From NCBI GenBank assembly GCA_963817025.1, contig CAWFML010000004.1, positions 1,116,001 to 1,180,000 of the forward strand: 64,000 nucleotides of DNA. Reading direction: 5' to 3'. The notes beneath the pieces were generated by a model that ran no database searches, was not told where the DNA came from, and saw nothing but the letters and a program-made list of their open reading frames with translations. Below, piece after piece: positions 33,424 to 43,028 of this stretch. Each line of letters starts with the position of its first letter. Positions within the stretch are counted from its first letter, which is position 1. This DNA comes from JACMLC01 sp963817025. Lineage in GTDB: Bacteria > Acidobacteriota > Blastocatellia > Pyrinomonadales > Pyrinomonadaceae. The position numbers and the translations under genes are program-made.

Positions 33424-35622
33424 TTACCTCTGCACCTGATACTGTGACGAAGTCGTCACCAGATAAACAGCCGTTCGCGCACGCTTCAACGGATTCGTAC
33501 CGGGGACGGCCTGCACTGCCTGTAGGATACTGCTGCGCATAGCCTGTGACATGGAGCTATGCAGGAGCAGCTTATCGAGCGTGTCAACGAGTTGCGCGCC
33601 GGAAGGATCAGCGGTCGCCAGCCCCAGCATCCTGTCCATACTGATGGATGTGCCGACCGGGATGTTGTTCGCCACGTTTGCAGGTATCCCAGCCGTTGTA
33701 AAGACCATCTGATTGACAAAGTTGGGGCGCTTGAGCGCCGTTCCGGTCGTGAGCAGTGAATACTCCGGCCCGACCACACTGGTATTCGGGACGATGTACT
33801 CCGGCGAGTAATAGCTAAACACCGTCTCGGGATTGAAAATATCCTGACCGAGAGTGATGGTCATGCTGTTGATGACGCCGTCGCTGTTCGCCGTGCGGGC
33901 CGAAGACCGGGGGTCGAAGGGACGCAGCAGATTGATGGTGAACAGGAAAGGGTCTCTCAGCTTGCCGTAGTCAGGGTCTGTCTTTAAGTCGCCGCGCGCT
34001 TCCGGGTCAAGCAGGATGGCTGTAATCACTGCTTTCATATCACCGCGCAGGCCAGTTCCGTTATTGTTAAAGGCGCTGGCGACGCGCCCGACATAAGCCG
34101 GAGTCGGATTGCTGGTGACGAGATGTTGAATCAGGAGCTTGCTGATAAAAGGCCCGACATTCGGGTGATTGAAGATATTGTCTATCGCCCGCAGAAGCTC
34201 CAGATCGGGGTTCATGCCAGCCGAGATGACCACCGGAGCACCGTTTAATGGCAGCAGCGTTTTCTGCCCTGCATCATGATCGCTCAGGGTCACGCGCATG
34301 TCCGAGATGTAGTTGGGAATGCCGGGCTGCGTAATCGGAGCGCAGGCCGAGCCGCAGAGTTTCCAGCCGGTAAAGACTCTGGTGAAGTTGTTGATGGTGT
34401 CCTGATTGTAGCTCGGAATGCGGTTGCCCTGCTGATCCAGCATGGGCGTGCCGTCCGGATTCAGCATGTCCACACCGAGAGAGAAGAGCTGCAAAATCTC
34501 GCGCGCATAATTCTCGTTCGGATTCGTGGCCGTGCTGCGCACCATGTCCAGATAGTTGCCCATCGCCGGATTGAGCGTCATTTCATAAAGCAGGTCGCCG
34601 AAGTTTCCGAAGGCATGCTTGTCCAGAAGCTGCACATACGGCAGCATGTGCGCGGGCTGCTGTGTGTCGCGCCCGGAGACGACCATAATCTGATGCAAGG
34701 CCCACGAGACGCGTCGCCGCAGTTGCTGATCCTCGCCATAGATGGCTTCCTGAAACATCCAGTTCTGGAGCGGATACATCGTGTACCGATCCCTGTAGCA
34801 GGTGGTGCCGATGTCACATGGCGGTGCGGGCGGCGGTTCTGGAACCAGTGGCCGCAAGGGCAAAGCCGGGTACGGAATGGATGAGTAACGGTCGTTTCCG
34901 TTTGCATCGACTCTGCGCGCAAACTGCTCATCGAGCCAGCGACGAATGCCGACCCGGCGGAGCCTCAATTCGGATTCAAAGGTCGGCCCAAAGGTCGCCT
35001 GTTCGAGAAAGCGTATGTTATCCGGAGACATCGGACGCCCGATACGCAGCTCCGTAGTCTCCTCTCTGGGCTTGGGCCGCGAGCGCGGCGCAGGCGTCGG
35101 CACAGCTCCCAGATCATCGCTGATAACGCCGCCGATGTGGCCCACGGAGAGACGCACGCGATTGCTCGCCATCCCGCGCCAGTTGAGCCGCACCAACACA
35201 TCCCCCGCATCTCCCAATTCAGGATTGAGCGTCAGCGTGACGGCGTGAATCCAGTCCATGCTGCGCATCTGCCGGATGGATTCGACGGGCAGGTTATAAC
35301 GACGCCCGCTGGCGGTCTCTGCGTCGGCGCGAAAAGCGTTTGCGCCCTCGCCCGGCATCAAGTCCAGATTGGTGACAAAGAGCGTGACGCGCACGCCTTC
35401 GGCGGCATGCCAGAGCGGCTCTCCGGTCAAAGGCACGCGGTTAGTTCTTAAGGTCGCAGGTTCAACGGCCAGTGCGCGCGTCGAAGTATCTTCGCTAATC
35501 AGCACGGGCGCGTCCACAGGGGCTTGCGCCAGACCAAGCGAGGCGCAGGCCAAGATCATCAGGCATGCACACATCCATTTCAGACGGCGCATCCCGGAGC
35601 CAGCAGGAAAGTTCTTGTTCAT
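33424..35622 (-). CDS. DUF1800 secreted protein
   Basis: 732 residues with a signal peptide (WMCACLMILACASLGLAQ) after MNKNFPAGSGMRRLK. A 190-residue beta-rich N-terminal part is followed by the DUF1800 domain from about 215: RFLEQATFGPT, LRRVGIRRWLDEQF, RRRVSWALHQIMVVSG, MTLNPAMGNYLDMVRS, NYAREILQLFSLGVDML, NNFTRVFTGW. ATG 35622 is preceded by ggagagag; the longer open frame upstream lacks a signal and is not used. It probably forms an operon with the DUF1501 gene. Confidence 0.92.
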   Translation of the reverse strand: MNKNFPAGSGMRRLKWMCACLMILACASLGLAQAPVDAPVLISEDTSTRALAVEPATLRTNRVPLTGEPLWHAAEGVRVTLFVTNLDLMPGEGANAFRADAETASGRRYNLPVESIRQMRSMDWIHAVTLTLNPELGDAGDVLVRLNWRGMASNRVRLSVGHIGGVISDDLGAVPTPAPRSRPKPREETTELRIGRPMSPDNIRFLEQATFGPTFESELRLRRVGIRRWLDEQFARRVDANGNDRYSSIPYPALPLRPLVPEPPPAPPCDIGTTCYRDRYTMYPLQNWMFQEAIYGEDQQLRRRVSWALHQIMVVSGRDTQQPAHMLPYVQLLDKHAFGNFGDLLYEMTLNPAMGNYLDMVRSTATNPNENYAREILQLFSLGVDMLNPDGTPMLDQQGNRIPSYNQDTINNFTRVFTGWKLCGSACAPITQPGIPNYISDMRVTLSDHDAGQKTLLPLNGAPVVISAGMNPDLELLRAIDNIFNHPNVGPFISKLLIQHLVTSNPTPAYVGRVASAFNNNGTGLRGDMKAVITAILLDPEARGDLKTDPDYGKLRDPFLFTINLLRPFDPRSSARTANSDGVINSMTITLGQDIFNPETVFSYYSPEYIVPNTSVVGPEYSLLTTGTALKRPNFVNQMVFTTAGIPANVANNIPVGTSISMDRMLGLATADPSGAQLVDTLDKLLLHSSMSQAMRSSILQAVQAVPGTNPLKRARTAVYLVTTSSQYQVQR

Positions 35623-36146
35623 AGGATTACTCTCTCCGTCGTGGAGACACCACGGCCTAAAGAAAAAACCACGTAAGGCGAAACTACAACTCTCAAAGGC
35701 AGGGGGGCAAAAGCATTTTGGGATTACAAACAGGGGGTATATACACCACAAGCAATAAAATCGCAATGTTTTTTTACAATTCTGGTCCACAAAATATTCA
35801 CTTTTGTTTGTTAGAACCTTTGTGAAAGTAAATCAGCGCCCACACAGCCTCAATTATTTTATTGACATTTGTGCGAGACAGTTTTAATTTCCATCCCGTC
35901 GCCCGGTACATGAAACTTTGTTGAGCTTTTCTTTTATGAAGATAAGCTGATAAGTGTCTTTGCCACCCCTGCCAAAGCGTGTGCTAAAAGCGAGAAGCCA
36001 CAACCGCCTGAGAACAACATCTCGTTGCTTTCATGACAAGAACTATAGCCGCTGCCGGAATGTAAGCTTGTTCATCCCTTTTGATGAATCGCGGCTCTCT
36101 CTTCCTTAAACTGCCGCTTGGCAGTCTCACAATTAGGGGCACACTT
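35623..36146. other. Divergent promoter region
   Basis: 524 AT-rich bases between the DUF1800 operon and the large repeat protein. TTGACA at 35862-35867 with TAATTT 17 bases later is a candidate promoter for the plus-strand gene. I see no repeat family member or gene here. Confidence 0.4.
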
Positions 36147-38708
36147 ATGCAATTAACTTTGACGCGAAACACACGGCGGCATAGCAGAGCATTAACCTAT
36201 TGTTTCATTCTGTTATTGATTCCGGGTCTGATTCTGACAGTGTCGCGCCGCAGCACGGCTCTCGTCGGCGACGCGCAGGAGGATTTACCCCCTCTGGTTT
36301 TGGGCTTTACAGAGAACTTCGACGGCGTGACGGCTCCCGCTTTGCCAGCGGCGTGGAGCACGATTGGTTCGGGCGCGGTTCCGGCATTCGTCACTTCGAC
36401 GGGTTCCGTGGACACTGCGCCCAATGTGGCCTTTGTGACGAATCCCGCCGCGGCGGGTCAGTCTGAGATAGTCTCGCCGAGCATCACCATTCATGCGAGC
36501 GGCGCGACATTAAAGTTCAGGCACTTCTACAACTCAGAGTCAAACTTTGACGGCGGCGTGGTGGAAATCAGTATCAATGGCGGGGCTTTTCAGGACATCA
36601 TCACGGCTGGCGGCTCGTTCATCAGCGGCCCTTATAATGGCCTTGCGAAAGGCACTGGTAATCCATTGCCGGTTGCGCCTGCGACATCCCGTCCCGCATG
36701 GACTGGAAATTCAGGAGGCTTTATCACCTCCGAGCTTAACCTGCCTCCGGCAGCTTCCAGCCAGAGCATTCGTTTGAAATGGCGTTTCGGAACTGACAGC
36801 AGCGTGGGCGTAACGACCGGCGGCTGGCGTGTTGACACGATTAATGTCACCAATAGCATTTCCGGCCAGAACACAGTCAATATTGCCATCCCCGATTCCG
36901 GTAACGCTTCGCTGTATCCTTCTGCCATCAACGTCACGAACCTGATCGGCTCTGTCACGGATGTCGTAGTCATCCTCGATAGTTTTAGCCATACAGCGCC
37001 CGACGATGTGGACTTGTTGCTGGTGTCGCCGGGCGGGCGCAGCGTGGTCTTGATGTCGGATGTCGGCGGCACGACGCCCGCGACGAATTTAGCAATCACG
37101 ATACAAGACTCTGCGCCCAGTTCCCTGCCGGACGATGGGCCGCTTGCCGCAGGCAATTTCAAACCGACTAACATCGGTTCAGGGGATGCTTTCCCCGCGC
37201 CCGCTCCGGCTACGCCGCCTACCGGCACAACTCTTTCAGCTTTCAACGGCGCGAACCCGAACGGCATCTGGAGCCTGTATCTGGTTGACGATAACGGAAA
37301 CAATGCCGGAAGTATTTCCGGCGGCTGGGCGATTTCGATAGCCACTTCGGCCACCGGATGTTTTCTCAATCTCTCGTCTAACATTCAAGCCTTTCCGATT
37401 ACGGGAGGCGCGGGCACATTTGACATCACGTCGCCTTTTGGTTGTGACTGGGAAGCCACGACCATCTCTCCCTTTATCACCTTCACTTCTCCGACCACGG
37501 GCAGCGGCGGCACGCTGCCTCTGAATTTTACGGTCGCGTCGAATATGGAGGGCGCGCGGTCGGGTCGCATCACAGTCTCCAACGCAGGCGTAACGCGCAC
37601 CTTCACAGTCCAACAGCCCTCCGGCTGCCCGTTCTCTTTGAATCAGGATTCACTGCATTTCGGCGGCGGCGGCGGCGGCGGCAGCGTGCAGGTCGTTGCG
37701 GGTGGCGAGTGCGGGTGGACGCCCTCGACGGCAAGCAACTGGATAACCATCAACACCGGAACCAGCACCGGCAACGGGACTGTCAACTTCACTGTGGCAG
37801 CCAATAATACGAATGCTCCGCGAGCAGGAACCGTCAATGTCGGAGCACGCGTGTTGAACGTGACGCAGGCGCGCTCCATCATGCGCACGCCCTTTGATTT
37901 CGACGGCGACTTTAAGGCAGACCTTGCCGTCTATCGTGGAGGCACGGGCGCGTGGTACATCACCAACAGCTCGAACGGCTCGCAAACATCGCAGTTCTTC
38001 GGCGTCTCGACAGACCGCATCGTACCGGCGGATTATGACGGCGATAACCGTGCGGACATCGCGGTCTTTCGCGGCGGCGCGTGGTACATCCTGCAAAGCA
38101 CGAACGGCGCAATCAGGTCTGAGCAGTGGGGACTCGGCACAGATGTGGCCGTGCCCGCAGACTATGACGGCGACGGCAAAGCAGACATCGCTGTGTGGCG
38201 AGAATCAGGCGGCGCGTGGTACATCCTCAGGAGCACGGACGGCGGCATACGGTCTGAAATTTTCGGCACGAGCGGAGACAAGCCCGTGACCGGAGATTAT
38301 GACCGCGACGGCAAGAGCGATCTGGCAGTCTTTCGTCCCGGCATCAACGTCTGGTATGTCCTGCAAAGCTCTAACGGATTGATTCAGGCATACAGCTTCG
38401 GCGTCGCAAGTGATCGTCTGGTTCAAGCGGATTACGACAGCGACGGCAAGACGGACATCGCTGTCTATCGCGCCAGCGAGGGCACTTGGTACATACAGCA
38501 GAGCACAGCCGGATTTACCAGCCGCCAGTTTGGCATCACGACGGACGTACCCGCACCGGCAGACTATGACGGCGATGGCAAAGCAGACATCGCTGTGTTC
38601 CGTCAAGGCGTCTGGTATATCCTGCAAACCACCAACGGCACGACGAGAAACGAGATGTGGGGTGCAAATGGGGACACGGCTGTGCCATCCGCTTTTATCC
38701 CGAATTAA
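36147..38708 (+). CDS. Large secreted P-domain/BACON/FG-GAP protein
   Basis: 853 residues with a signal peptide (ALTYCFILLLIPGLILTV). Residues about 45-235 form a jelly-roll type domain. A proprotein-convertase P-domain follows at about 240-400 (SHTAPDDVDLLLVSPGGRSV, GIWSLYLVDDNGNNAG). Two BACON-like domains span about 405-590 (FDITSPFGCDWEAT, GGECGWTPSTASNWI). Seven FG-GAP-like repeats of about 36 residues end the protein (DFDGDFKADLAVYRGG, DYDGDGKADIAVWRES and so on). Seven blades would close a propeller. It is likely exported by a secretion system or retained at the surface. ATG 36147 is chosen because the signal peptide begins there. Confidence 0.9.
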   Translation: MQLTLTRNTRRHSRALTYCFILLLIPGLILTVSRRSTALVGDAQEDLPPLVLGFTENFDGVTAPALPAAWSTIGSGAVPAFVTSTGSVDTAPNVAFVTNPAAAGQSEIVSPSITIHASGATLKFRHFYNSESNFDGGVVEISINGGAFQDIITAGGSFISGPYNGLAKGTGNPLPVAPATSRPAWTGNSGGFITSELNLPPAASSQSIRLKWRFGTDSSVGVTTGGWRVDTINVTNSISGQNTVNIAIPDSGNASLYPSAINVTNLIGSVTDVVVILDSFSHTAPDDVDLLLVSPGGRSVVLMSDVGGTTPATNLAITIQDSAPSSLPDDGPLAAGNFKPTNIGSGDAFPAPAPATPPTGTTLSAFNGANPNGIWSLYLVDDNGNNAGSISGGWAISIATSATGCFLNLSSNIQAFPITGGAGTFDITSPFGCDWEATTISPFITFTSPTTGSGGTLPLNFTVASNMEGARSGRITVSNAGVTRTFTVQQPSGCPFSLNQDSLHFGGGGGGGSVQVVAGGECGWTPSTASNWITINTGTSTGNGTVNFTVAANNTNAPRAGTVNVGARVLNVTQARSIMRTPFDFDGDFKADLAVYRGGTGAWYITNSSNGSQTSQFFGVSTDRIVPADYDGDNRADIAVFRGGAWYILQSTNGAIRSEQWGLGTDVAVPADYDGDGKADIAVWRESGGAWYILRSTDGGIRSEIFGTSGDKPVTGDYDRDGKSDLAVFRPGINVWYVLQSSNGLIQAYSFGVASDRLVQADYDSDGKTDIAVYRASEGTWYIQQSTAGFTSRQFGITTDVPAPADYDGDGKADIAVFRQGVWYILQTTNGTTRNEMWGANGDTAVPSAFIPN

Positions 38709-38737
38709 ACTGCTTTGCAAAATCGGCTATCCGACCG

Positions 38738-38775
38738 GGGCGCTTCCTGACAATCGAAGCGCCCTTATTTTTTTT
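38738..38775 (+). terminator. Intrinsic terminator
   Basis: gggcgcttc and gaagcgccc form a 9-bp stem, followed by ttatttttttt. The neighbouring MITE-like element starts inside the T run. Confidence 0.85.
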
Positions 38776-38973
38776 GTAGTGGGTCAATTTCTAAAGATGG
38801 AGAAGAAAAAGACATTTTCCCGCAAAGGCGCAAAGGCGCAGAGGAAGACCGCAAAGGTTTGAATGCTACTCACTCTTTGCGGTCTTCTCTTTGCGCCTTT
38901 GCGCGAGAATCCTGCTCTCTTGCTCACTCAATTCACGATTAACGAATCATCAACTTCAAGTTGACCCAATACC
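38775..38973. mobile_element. 199-bp MITE-like element in a terminator T tract
   Basis: The ends TGTAGTGGGTCAA and TTGACCCAATACC are inverted copies of the 29015 element's termini (with one or two changes each). The interior is a CGCAAAGG hairpin. The right subterminal gattaacgaatcatcaac is the complement of the left subterminal sequence at 29015, so this copy is inverted relative to that one. The flanks are T runs on both sides, so a target duplication cannot be judged. Confidence 0.8.
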
Positions 38974-38981
38974 TTTTTTCC

Positions 38982-39012
38982 TTGACAGGCCCGGATAGAC
39001 ATCAGGTAGAGT
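38982..39012 (+). promoter_or_regulatory. Candidate promoter for the copper oxidase gene
   Basis: TTGACA at 38982-38987 and TAGAGT at 39007-39012, with a 19-base spacer that is longer than ideal. It lies about 130 bp ahead of the start codon and just outside the MITE-like element. Confidence 0.3.
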
Positions 39013-39142
39013 AGGCGCGTTCCAGACACAGATTTCAAAAGAGGGTATCCCCTGCTCTCTCTCTCTCGGCTGTTTGGATTAACGCACGACAGCCCGGCTA
39101 ATCTTCTATTCCGACACACACCTCTTTATAGGAGAAAGCAAT

Positions 39143-40807
39143 ATGTCACAACAGCAGTCCTGTATCATCTCTTTCAAGACGAGCCGAATCGTTACCGCAA
39201 CACTGGCGCTTCTGGTCTTCCTCTTGATTTCACAGCCGTTTTCTACGGCGGCGAAAGATCGTTCGGAGGCGAAGAAGAATCGGCCCGCGGCAAAGAAAGC
39301 CAGACCGGATACTCCGTTTGACATCGGGGTGTGGACGGATGCCTACGACACCGCGCCCGGAATTCACCTGTCAGTTTTACCGGATGGCAGGGTGTTCACA
39401 TGGACACAGCTCTGGACCACTATGTGGCGCACCTATGCGCGGACATGGAACCCTTCCAATCCGACCGCGCCTCTTCCTGAATTTAACTATAACGGTCACG
39501 ACTTATTCTGTTCCGGCCACTCGTTCATGTGGAACGGGAAGCTGTTGGTGACGGGCGGAACTAAAGATAAGCCCGGCCCACAGCCCGGCGGGATAGACTG
39601 GGGATCGCCGAAGTCTGCAATCTTCGATTTCGCAACCAATAGCTGGCAAGACACCAATACCGATATGAATAAGGGACGCTGGTATCCCACCAACGTCGCG
39701 CTCGGCACAGGAGAGACGCTGGTCATGTCCGGCTCGTACAAGGATGAAAACGACGCGACTGTAGTGAACACTTTGCCGCAGTTGTGGGGAGTCAACGGGG
39801 GATGGACTGATCTGACGGGAGCGACGGTGCCTCTATCTTTCCCGCTCTATCCGTGGCTGCATCTGGCGTCGGATGGAAGGGTCTTTTATTCCGGGCCGAA
39901 GGAAGACTCTATGTTTATCAACACTACCCCTCCCGGCACTTTGACGCCGGGGCCGACGAGCGGAGTTCCATTCCGCGAGGAGGGATCGTCAGTGATGTAC
40001 GACGTGGATAAAGTGTTGATTGCCGGTGGAGATTCTCCGCCAACGAATACAGCCGAAATGATAAATCTGGCTCCTCAGCCGCCCACGGTGGCATGCCCCT
40101 TTCCTCCCTGCTGGAAATCCGCAGGCACGATGCGCGATGCACGGCGGCATCTGAACCTGACCATTCTCGCGGACGGATCTGTGCTGGCAACGGGCGGCAC
40201 AAAGGGAGGAGGAGCCAATAATCCTTGCACCTACAATCAGGTGAAGGCAGCCGAAATCTGGAATCCCGGAGCGCCTCAGGTGTGGAAGCCCATGGCGGAG
40301 ATGAAACGCCCGCGTCTCTATCACTCGACAGCAGTGCTGTTGACGGACGGCAGAGTGCTGGTCTCCGGCGGCACGGTCGCGGCATCCATAGATATTTGTA
40401 AAGAGGTTCCGCTTCAGCAGGTCACGGAGATTTTCTCGCCGCCCTATCTCTTCAATCCCGACGGGACTCCCGCTGCCCGTCCGAGCATTGGAGTAGCTCC
40501 GGCAGAGACGATTTACGGACAGGACTTCAATGTCCAACTCAGCGGATTAGGCACCGACATTATCAACAGAGTCACGCTGGTCAGATTGTCTTCCACGACG
40601 CATTCCTTCAACCAGAATCAGCGTTTCAACAACTTAACCTTTACGCGCCGGCGCGGTACTTTGACCGTCAACATGCCTTCTAACAAGAACGCCTGCCCGC
40701 CGGGGCATTACATGCTGTTCGTCATCAACGAGCAGGGCGTGCCATCGGAAGCCAGAATCATTCGCGTCCGGCGACAGGGCGAAGCCCGTCAGGCGAATCA
40801 AAGCTGA
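39143..40807 (+). CDS. Exported copper radical oxidase (galactose-oxidase/GlxA type)
   Basis: 554 residues with a signal or anchor segment (VTATLALLVFLLISQPF). Kelch-type beta-propeller repeats and a C-terminal DUF1929-like domain follow. All expected active-site residues are recognisable: the Cys of the Tyr-Cys crosslink in DLFCSGHS, the crosslinked Tyr in GRWYPTNVAL, the Tyr-His pair in PRLYHSTAVLL and the last His in CPPGHYMLF. An intact Cu(II)/Tyr-radical site is therefore likely. Substrates of bacterial members are aldehydes or sugars/glycans; none can be chosen here. The SCO-type gene follows 23 bp later, suggesting dedicated copper delivery. Confidence 0.9.
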   Translation: MSQQQSCIISFKTSRIVTATLALLVFLLISQPFSTAAKDRSEAKKNRPAAKKARPDTPFDIGVWTDAYDTAPGIHLSVLPDGRVFTWTQLWTTMWRTYARTWNPSNPTAPLPEFNYNGHDLFCSGHSFMWNGKLLVTGGTKDKPGPQPGGIDWGSPKSAIFDFATNSWQDTNTDMNKGRWYPTNVALGTGETLVMSGSYKDENDATVVNTLPQLWGVNGGWTDLTGATVPLSFPLYPWLHLASDGRVFYSGPKEDSMFINTTPPGTLTPGPTSGVPFREEGSSVMYDVDKVLIAGGDSPPTNTAEMINLAPQPPTVACPFPPCWKSAGTMRDARRHLNLTILADGSVLATGGTKGGGANNPCTYNQVKAAEIWNPGAPQVWKPMAEMKRPRLYHSTAVLLTDGRVLVSGGTVAASIDICKEVPLQQVTEIFSPPYLFNPDGTPAARPSIGVAPAETIYGQDFNVQLSGLGTDIINRVTLVRLSSTTHSFNQNQRFNNLTFTRRRGTLTVNMPSNKNACPPGHYMLFVINEQGVPSEARIIRVRRQGEARQANQS

Positions 40808-40830
40808 CGCTGGGCTTGTGGAGGGAAATC

Positions 40831-41535
40831 ATGTTGAAGCGCGCCAGTCTTAATAGAAGCACAGCGGACGGAAAAGGAATCAAATCCTTTTCCGTCCGGC
40901 TGAGAAGCGTTTGCTGTGGCGTGCTTGTGCTCTTGTGCGCGGCCACGGCTTATACACAAAACGGCCCGCCCGCGACAACGCACACGCATGGAAAGCACAG
41001 CGAGCGAGCCGTAGAGGAAGCAACGCCGACAGCATCAACCAGGCGATTTGCGATTCCGGATGTAGAGGTTCTGGACCAGAACGGTCAAAAGCGAAAGTTT
41101 TATTCAGACCTCATCAAGGGCAGGATTGTAATCATCAATTTCGTTTACACGTCCTGTACGAGTTATTGCCCGATGTCGGCTAAGAACTTTGCGAGCCTGC
41201 AAGCGTTACTGGGAGACAGGTTAGGCAAAGACATTCAACTGCTCTCTGTCAGCACAGACCCGGAAATCGACACGCCTGCCAAACTCAAAACGTGGAGCGA
41301 GCGTTTCAAGCCGCAGGCGGGCTGGACTTTTATCACCGGCGACAAAGAGGCTATGGGAACGCTGCTGACGGCCATGACGGGCGAGGGGCCGCGACGCGGC
41401 TATCATGTCCCAATCGCGCTCGTCATCAACGATGAGAACGGCGCATGGAATCGCACCTACGGGCTGGAATCTCCCGCCAGATTGATTAAAAGAGCGGAGG
41501 ATTTGTCGGCTCAACCGGCGAGAGAGCAAGGATGA
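40831..41535 (+). CDS. SCO1/SenC-type copper chaperone
   Basis: 234 residues with an N-terminal membrane anchor/signal (SVCCGVLVLLCAATAYTQ). A thioredoxin fold follows with the copper-binding pair in FVYTSCTSYCPM and the distal His in RRGYHVPIAL. SCO proteins deliver copper to cytochrome oxidase CuA or, in streptomycetes, to the GlxA radical oxidase. Lying directly after a GlxA-like gene, and 21 kb from the oxidase operon, it more likely serves the former. ATG 40831 is set by gtggaggg. The last residues and stop codon (E-Q-G-stop) come from the GGATGAAGG repeat. Confidence 0.9.
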   Translation: MLKRASLNRSTADGKGIKSFSVRLRSVCCGVLVLLCAATAYTQNGPPATTHTHGKHSERAVEEATPTASTRRFAIPDVEVLDQNGQKRKFYSDLIKGRIVIINFVYTSCTSYCPMSAKNFASLQALLGDRLGKDIQLLSVSTDPEIDTPAKLKTWSERFKPQAGWTFITGDKEAMGTLLTAMTGEGPRRGYHVPIALVINDENGAWNRTYGLESPARLIKRAEDLSAQPAREQG

Positions 41536-41726
41536 AGGCGGAAGGATGAAGGATGAAGAGCATGCGGAAGGATAAAGAGAATGCTGTTCAAACATGAGCA
41601 GTCATCTGCGATAGCTCTCTCTTCATCATTTGCAAGAGCACTCTCTTCATCAGTTATCCTTCACGTTTAAGAGCACACTTTCATCCTTCCGCCTTCATCC
41701 TTCCGCCTTGCTCTTCATCCTTGCTC
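41524..41726. repeat. GGATGAAGGCGGAAGG repeat, copy 2
   Basis: The two ends are inverted copies of gagcaaggatga, and GGCGGAAGGATGAA follows each inwards. The left end encodes E-Q-G-stop of the SCO gene; the right end encodes E-Q-G-stop of the convergent AI-2E gene. The interior shares gctcttaaacgt and agatgactgctcat with copy 1 at 30712, in opposite orientation. Confidence 0.9.
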
Positions 41727-42812
41727 TTCCTGCTTTTGTTCGTTCTCTGATTTGAGCAGCGAAGTCTCGTAGCGTATGTCGCCGAACAAAGTGTCGCTCA
41801 CGGCCTTGACGAAGCCGAGGATGGTCGGCCCGAGCACGATGCCCGGAATGCCGAAGACATAGACGCCTGCCACCAGCGAGAGAAACATCCAGTAGAAACT
41901 GAAACGCCGCGCGCCCGCGCTCGCCAGTTTGGGCCGCAGGATGAGCGACGAGCCGAGCGTCATCATCAACCCGATGCCGAAATAGATGGCCGCGCTCCCC
42001 TCTTGCCCGCGAAAGACAAGAAGATAAATCGTAATCGGCACATAGATGGCCCACTCCCCGACGAGCGGAAAAAATCCGATCAGGAAAGTGACGATTGCCA
42101 GCACCACGCCGAGCGGGATGTCAAAAATAAAGTTGAGAATCAGGATGACTAACGCCTTCAGGCACTGGTCTATAAAGACTGCGCGGAGCGCGCCGCGCAG
42201 TGCGCCGCCGATGTTCTCCGTCAGCTTTTCATAAAGCGGCAGGTACTCGCCCGGCACGCGCACCTTGATGTAAGAAGTGATGCGCGCCCGCTGCGTCAGG
42301 ACATAAAAGACCGTGAAGAAAAAGATCGCCAGCGACGAGAGCAGCAAGGCCGATTTCTGCCTGAGGCCCTGAATCGCAGAGGCCGAACGATTGACGCCTT
42401 CGGCAAAGGCCGTCTGCAACCCGATGCGCGTGCTCTCTCTGATTCCGGGCAGATAGGATTCAAGCGAGTTGCTGATGGAATTGATAATCTCGTCGCGCTT
42501 CTCCGTCACCAGATTGGAATAGCTGGATAACTCGTGCCACGCGTAACCCGTCAGGACAACGAGCGGCACAACGATCAAAGCGATGGAGATGAGCGCGCTG
42601 CCCGCACGTGCGCGCAAGCGGCTTTCCAACCATTCCTGCACGGGCAACAGATACACAGCCGCCACGATGCCCAATAGCAGCACGACCAGCACATGCCCGA
42701 CCAGCATGCCAAAGAGCACTACGGCGAGCACGACCATGATGCCGTAGACCAGTATGCGCTTGGCATCGCCGACCGTCAGGTCGCCCAACCTTCTTGAATC
42801 ATCATTTGCCAT
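41715..42812 (-). CDS. AI-2E/UPF0118-family membrane protein
   Basis: 365 residues with about eight membrane helices. Typical motifs are FVGMLVGH-like first helices, ALRAVFIDQCLKALVILIL, NFIFDIPLGVVLAIVTFL, IGFFPLVGEWAIYVP and VYVFGIPGIVLGPTILGF. The family exports small signals or acts as an ion antiporter; which applies here is unknown. A GTG start 12 codons earlier is possible; I chose ATG 42812 (MANDDSRRLGD). The stop codon lies in the repeat shared with the SCO gene. Confidence 0.88.
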   Translation of the reverse strand: MANDDSRRLGDLTVGDAKRILVYGIMVVLAVVLFGMLVGHVLVVLLLGIVAAVYLLPVQEWLESRLRARAGSALISIALIVVPLVVLTGYAWHELSSYSNLVTEKRDEIINSISNSLESYLPGIRESTRIGLQTAFAEGVNRSASAIQGLRQKSALLLSSLAIFFFTVFYVLTQRARITSYIKVRVPGEYLPLYEKLTENIGGALRGALRAVFIDQCLKALVILILNFIFDIPLGVVLAIVTFLIGFFPLVGEWAIYVPITIYLLVFRGQEGSAAIYFGIGLMMTLGSSLILRPKLASAGARRFSFYWMFLSLVAGVYVFGIPGIVLGPTILGFVKAVSDTLFGDIRYETSLLKSENEQKQEEQG

Positions 42813-42969
42813 GGTTTTGCGGGCTACTATACCACGCGCTGCCGTCACTGTTTTTATTCTGGCGGCATCAATCCAAGCCGGGATAGATGCGGCGGCACTG
42901 GTCGGTTAAATAATTGACTACCATCGCACTTTCGAGGCCAGCGTTCTACTTGCTTCTATACATTAAAGA

Positions 42970-43004
42970 AGCGGCGCGTAGCTTAATTCTACGCGCCGCT
43001 TTTT
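42970..43004. terminator. Strong hairpin after the PEP carboxykinase gene
   Basis: agcggcgcgtag and ctacgcgccgct form a 12-bp perfect stem, flanked by T5 on the plus strand and cttcttta on the minus strand. It lies 25 bases beyond the minus-strand stop codon. Confidence 0.85.
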
Positions 43005-43028
43005 CGCCGGATAATTTTGTCCTGACTT

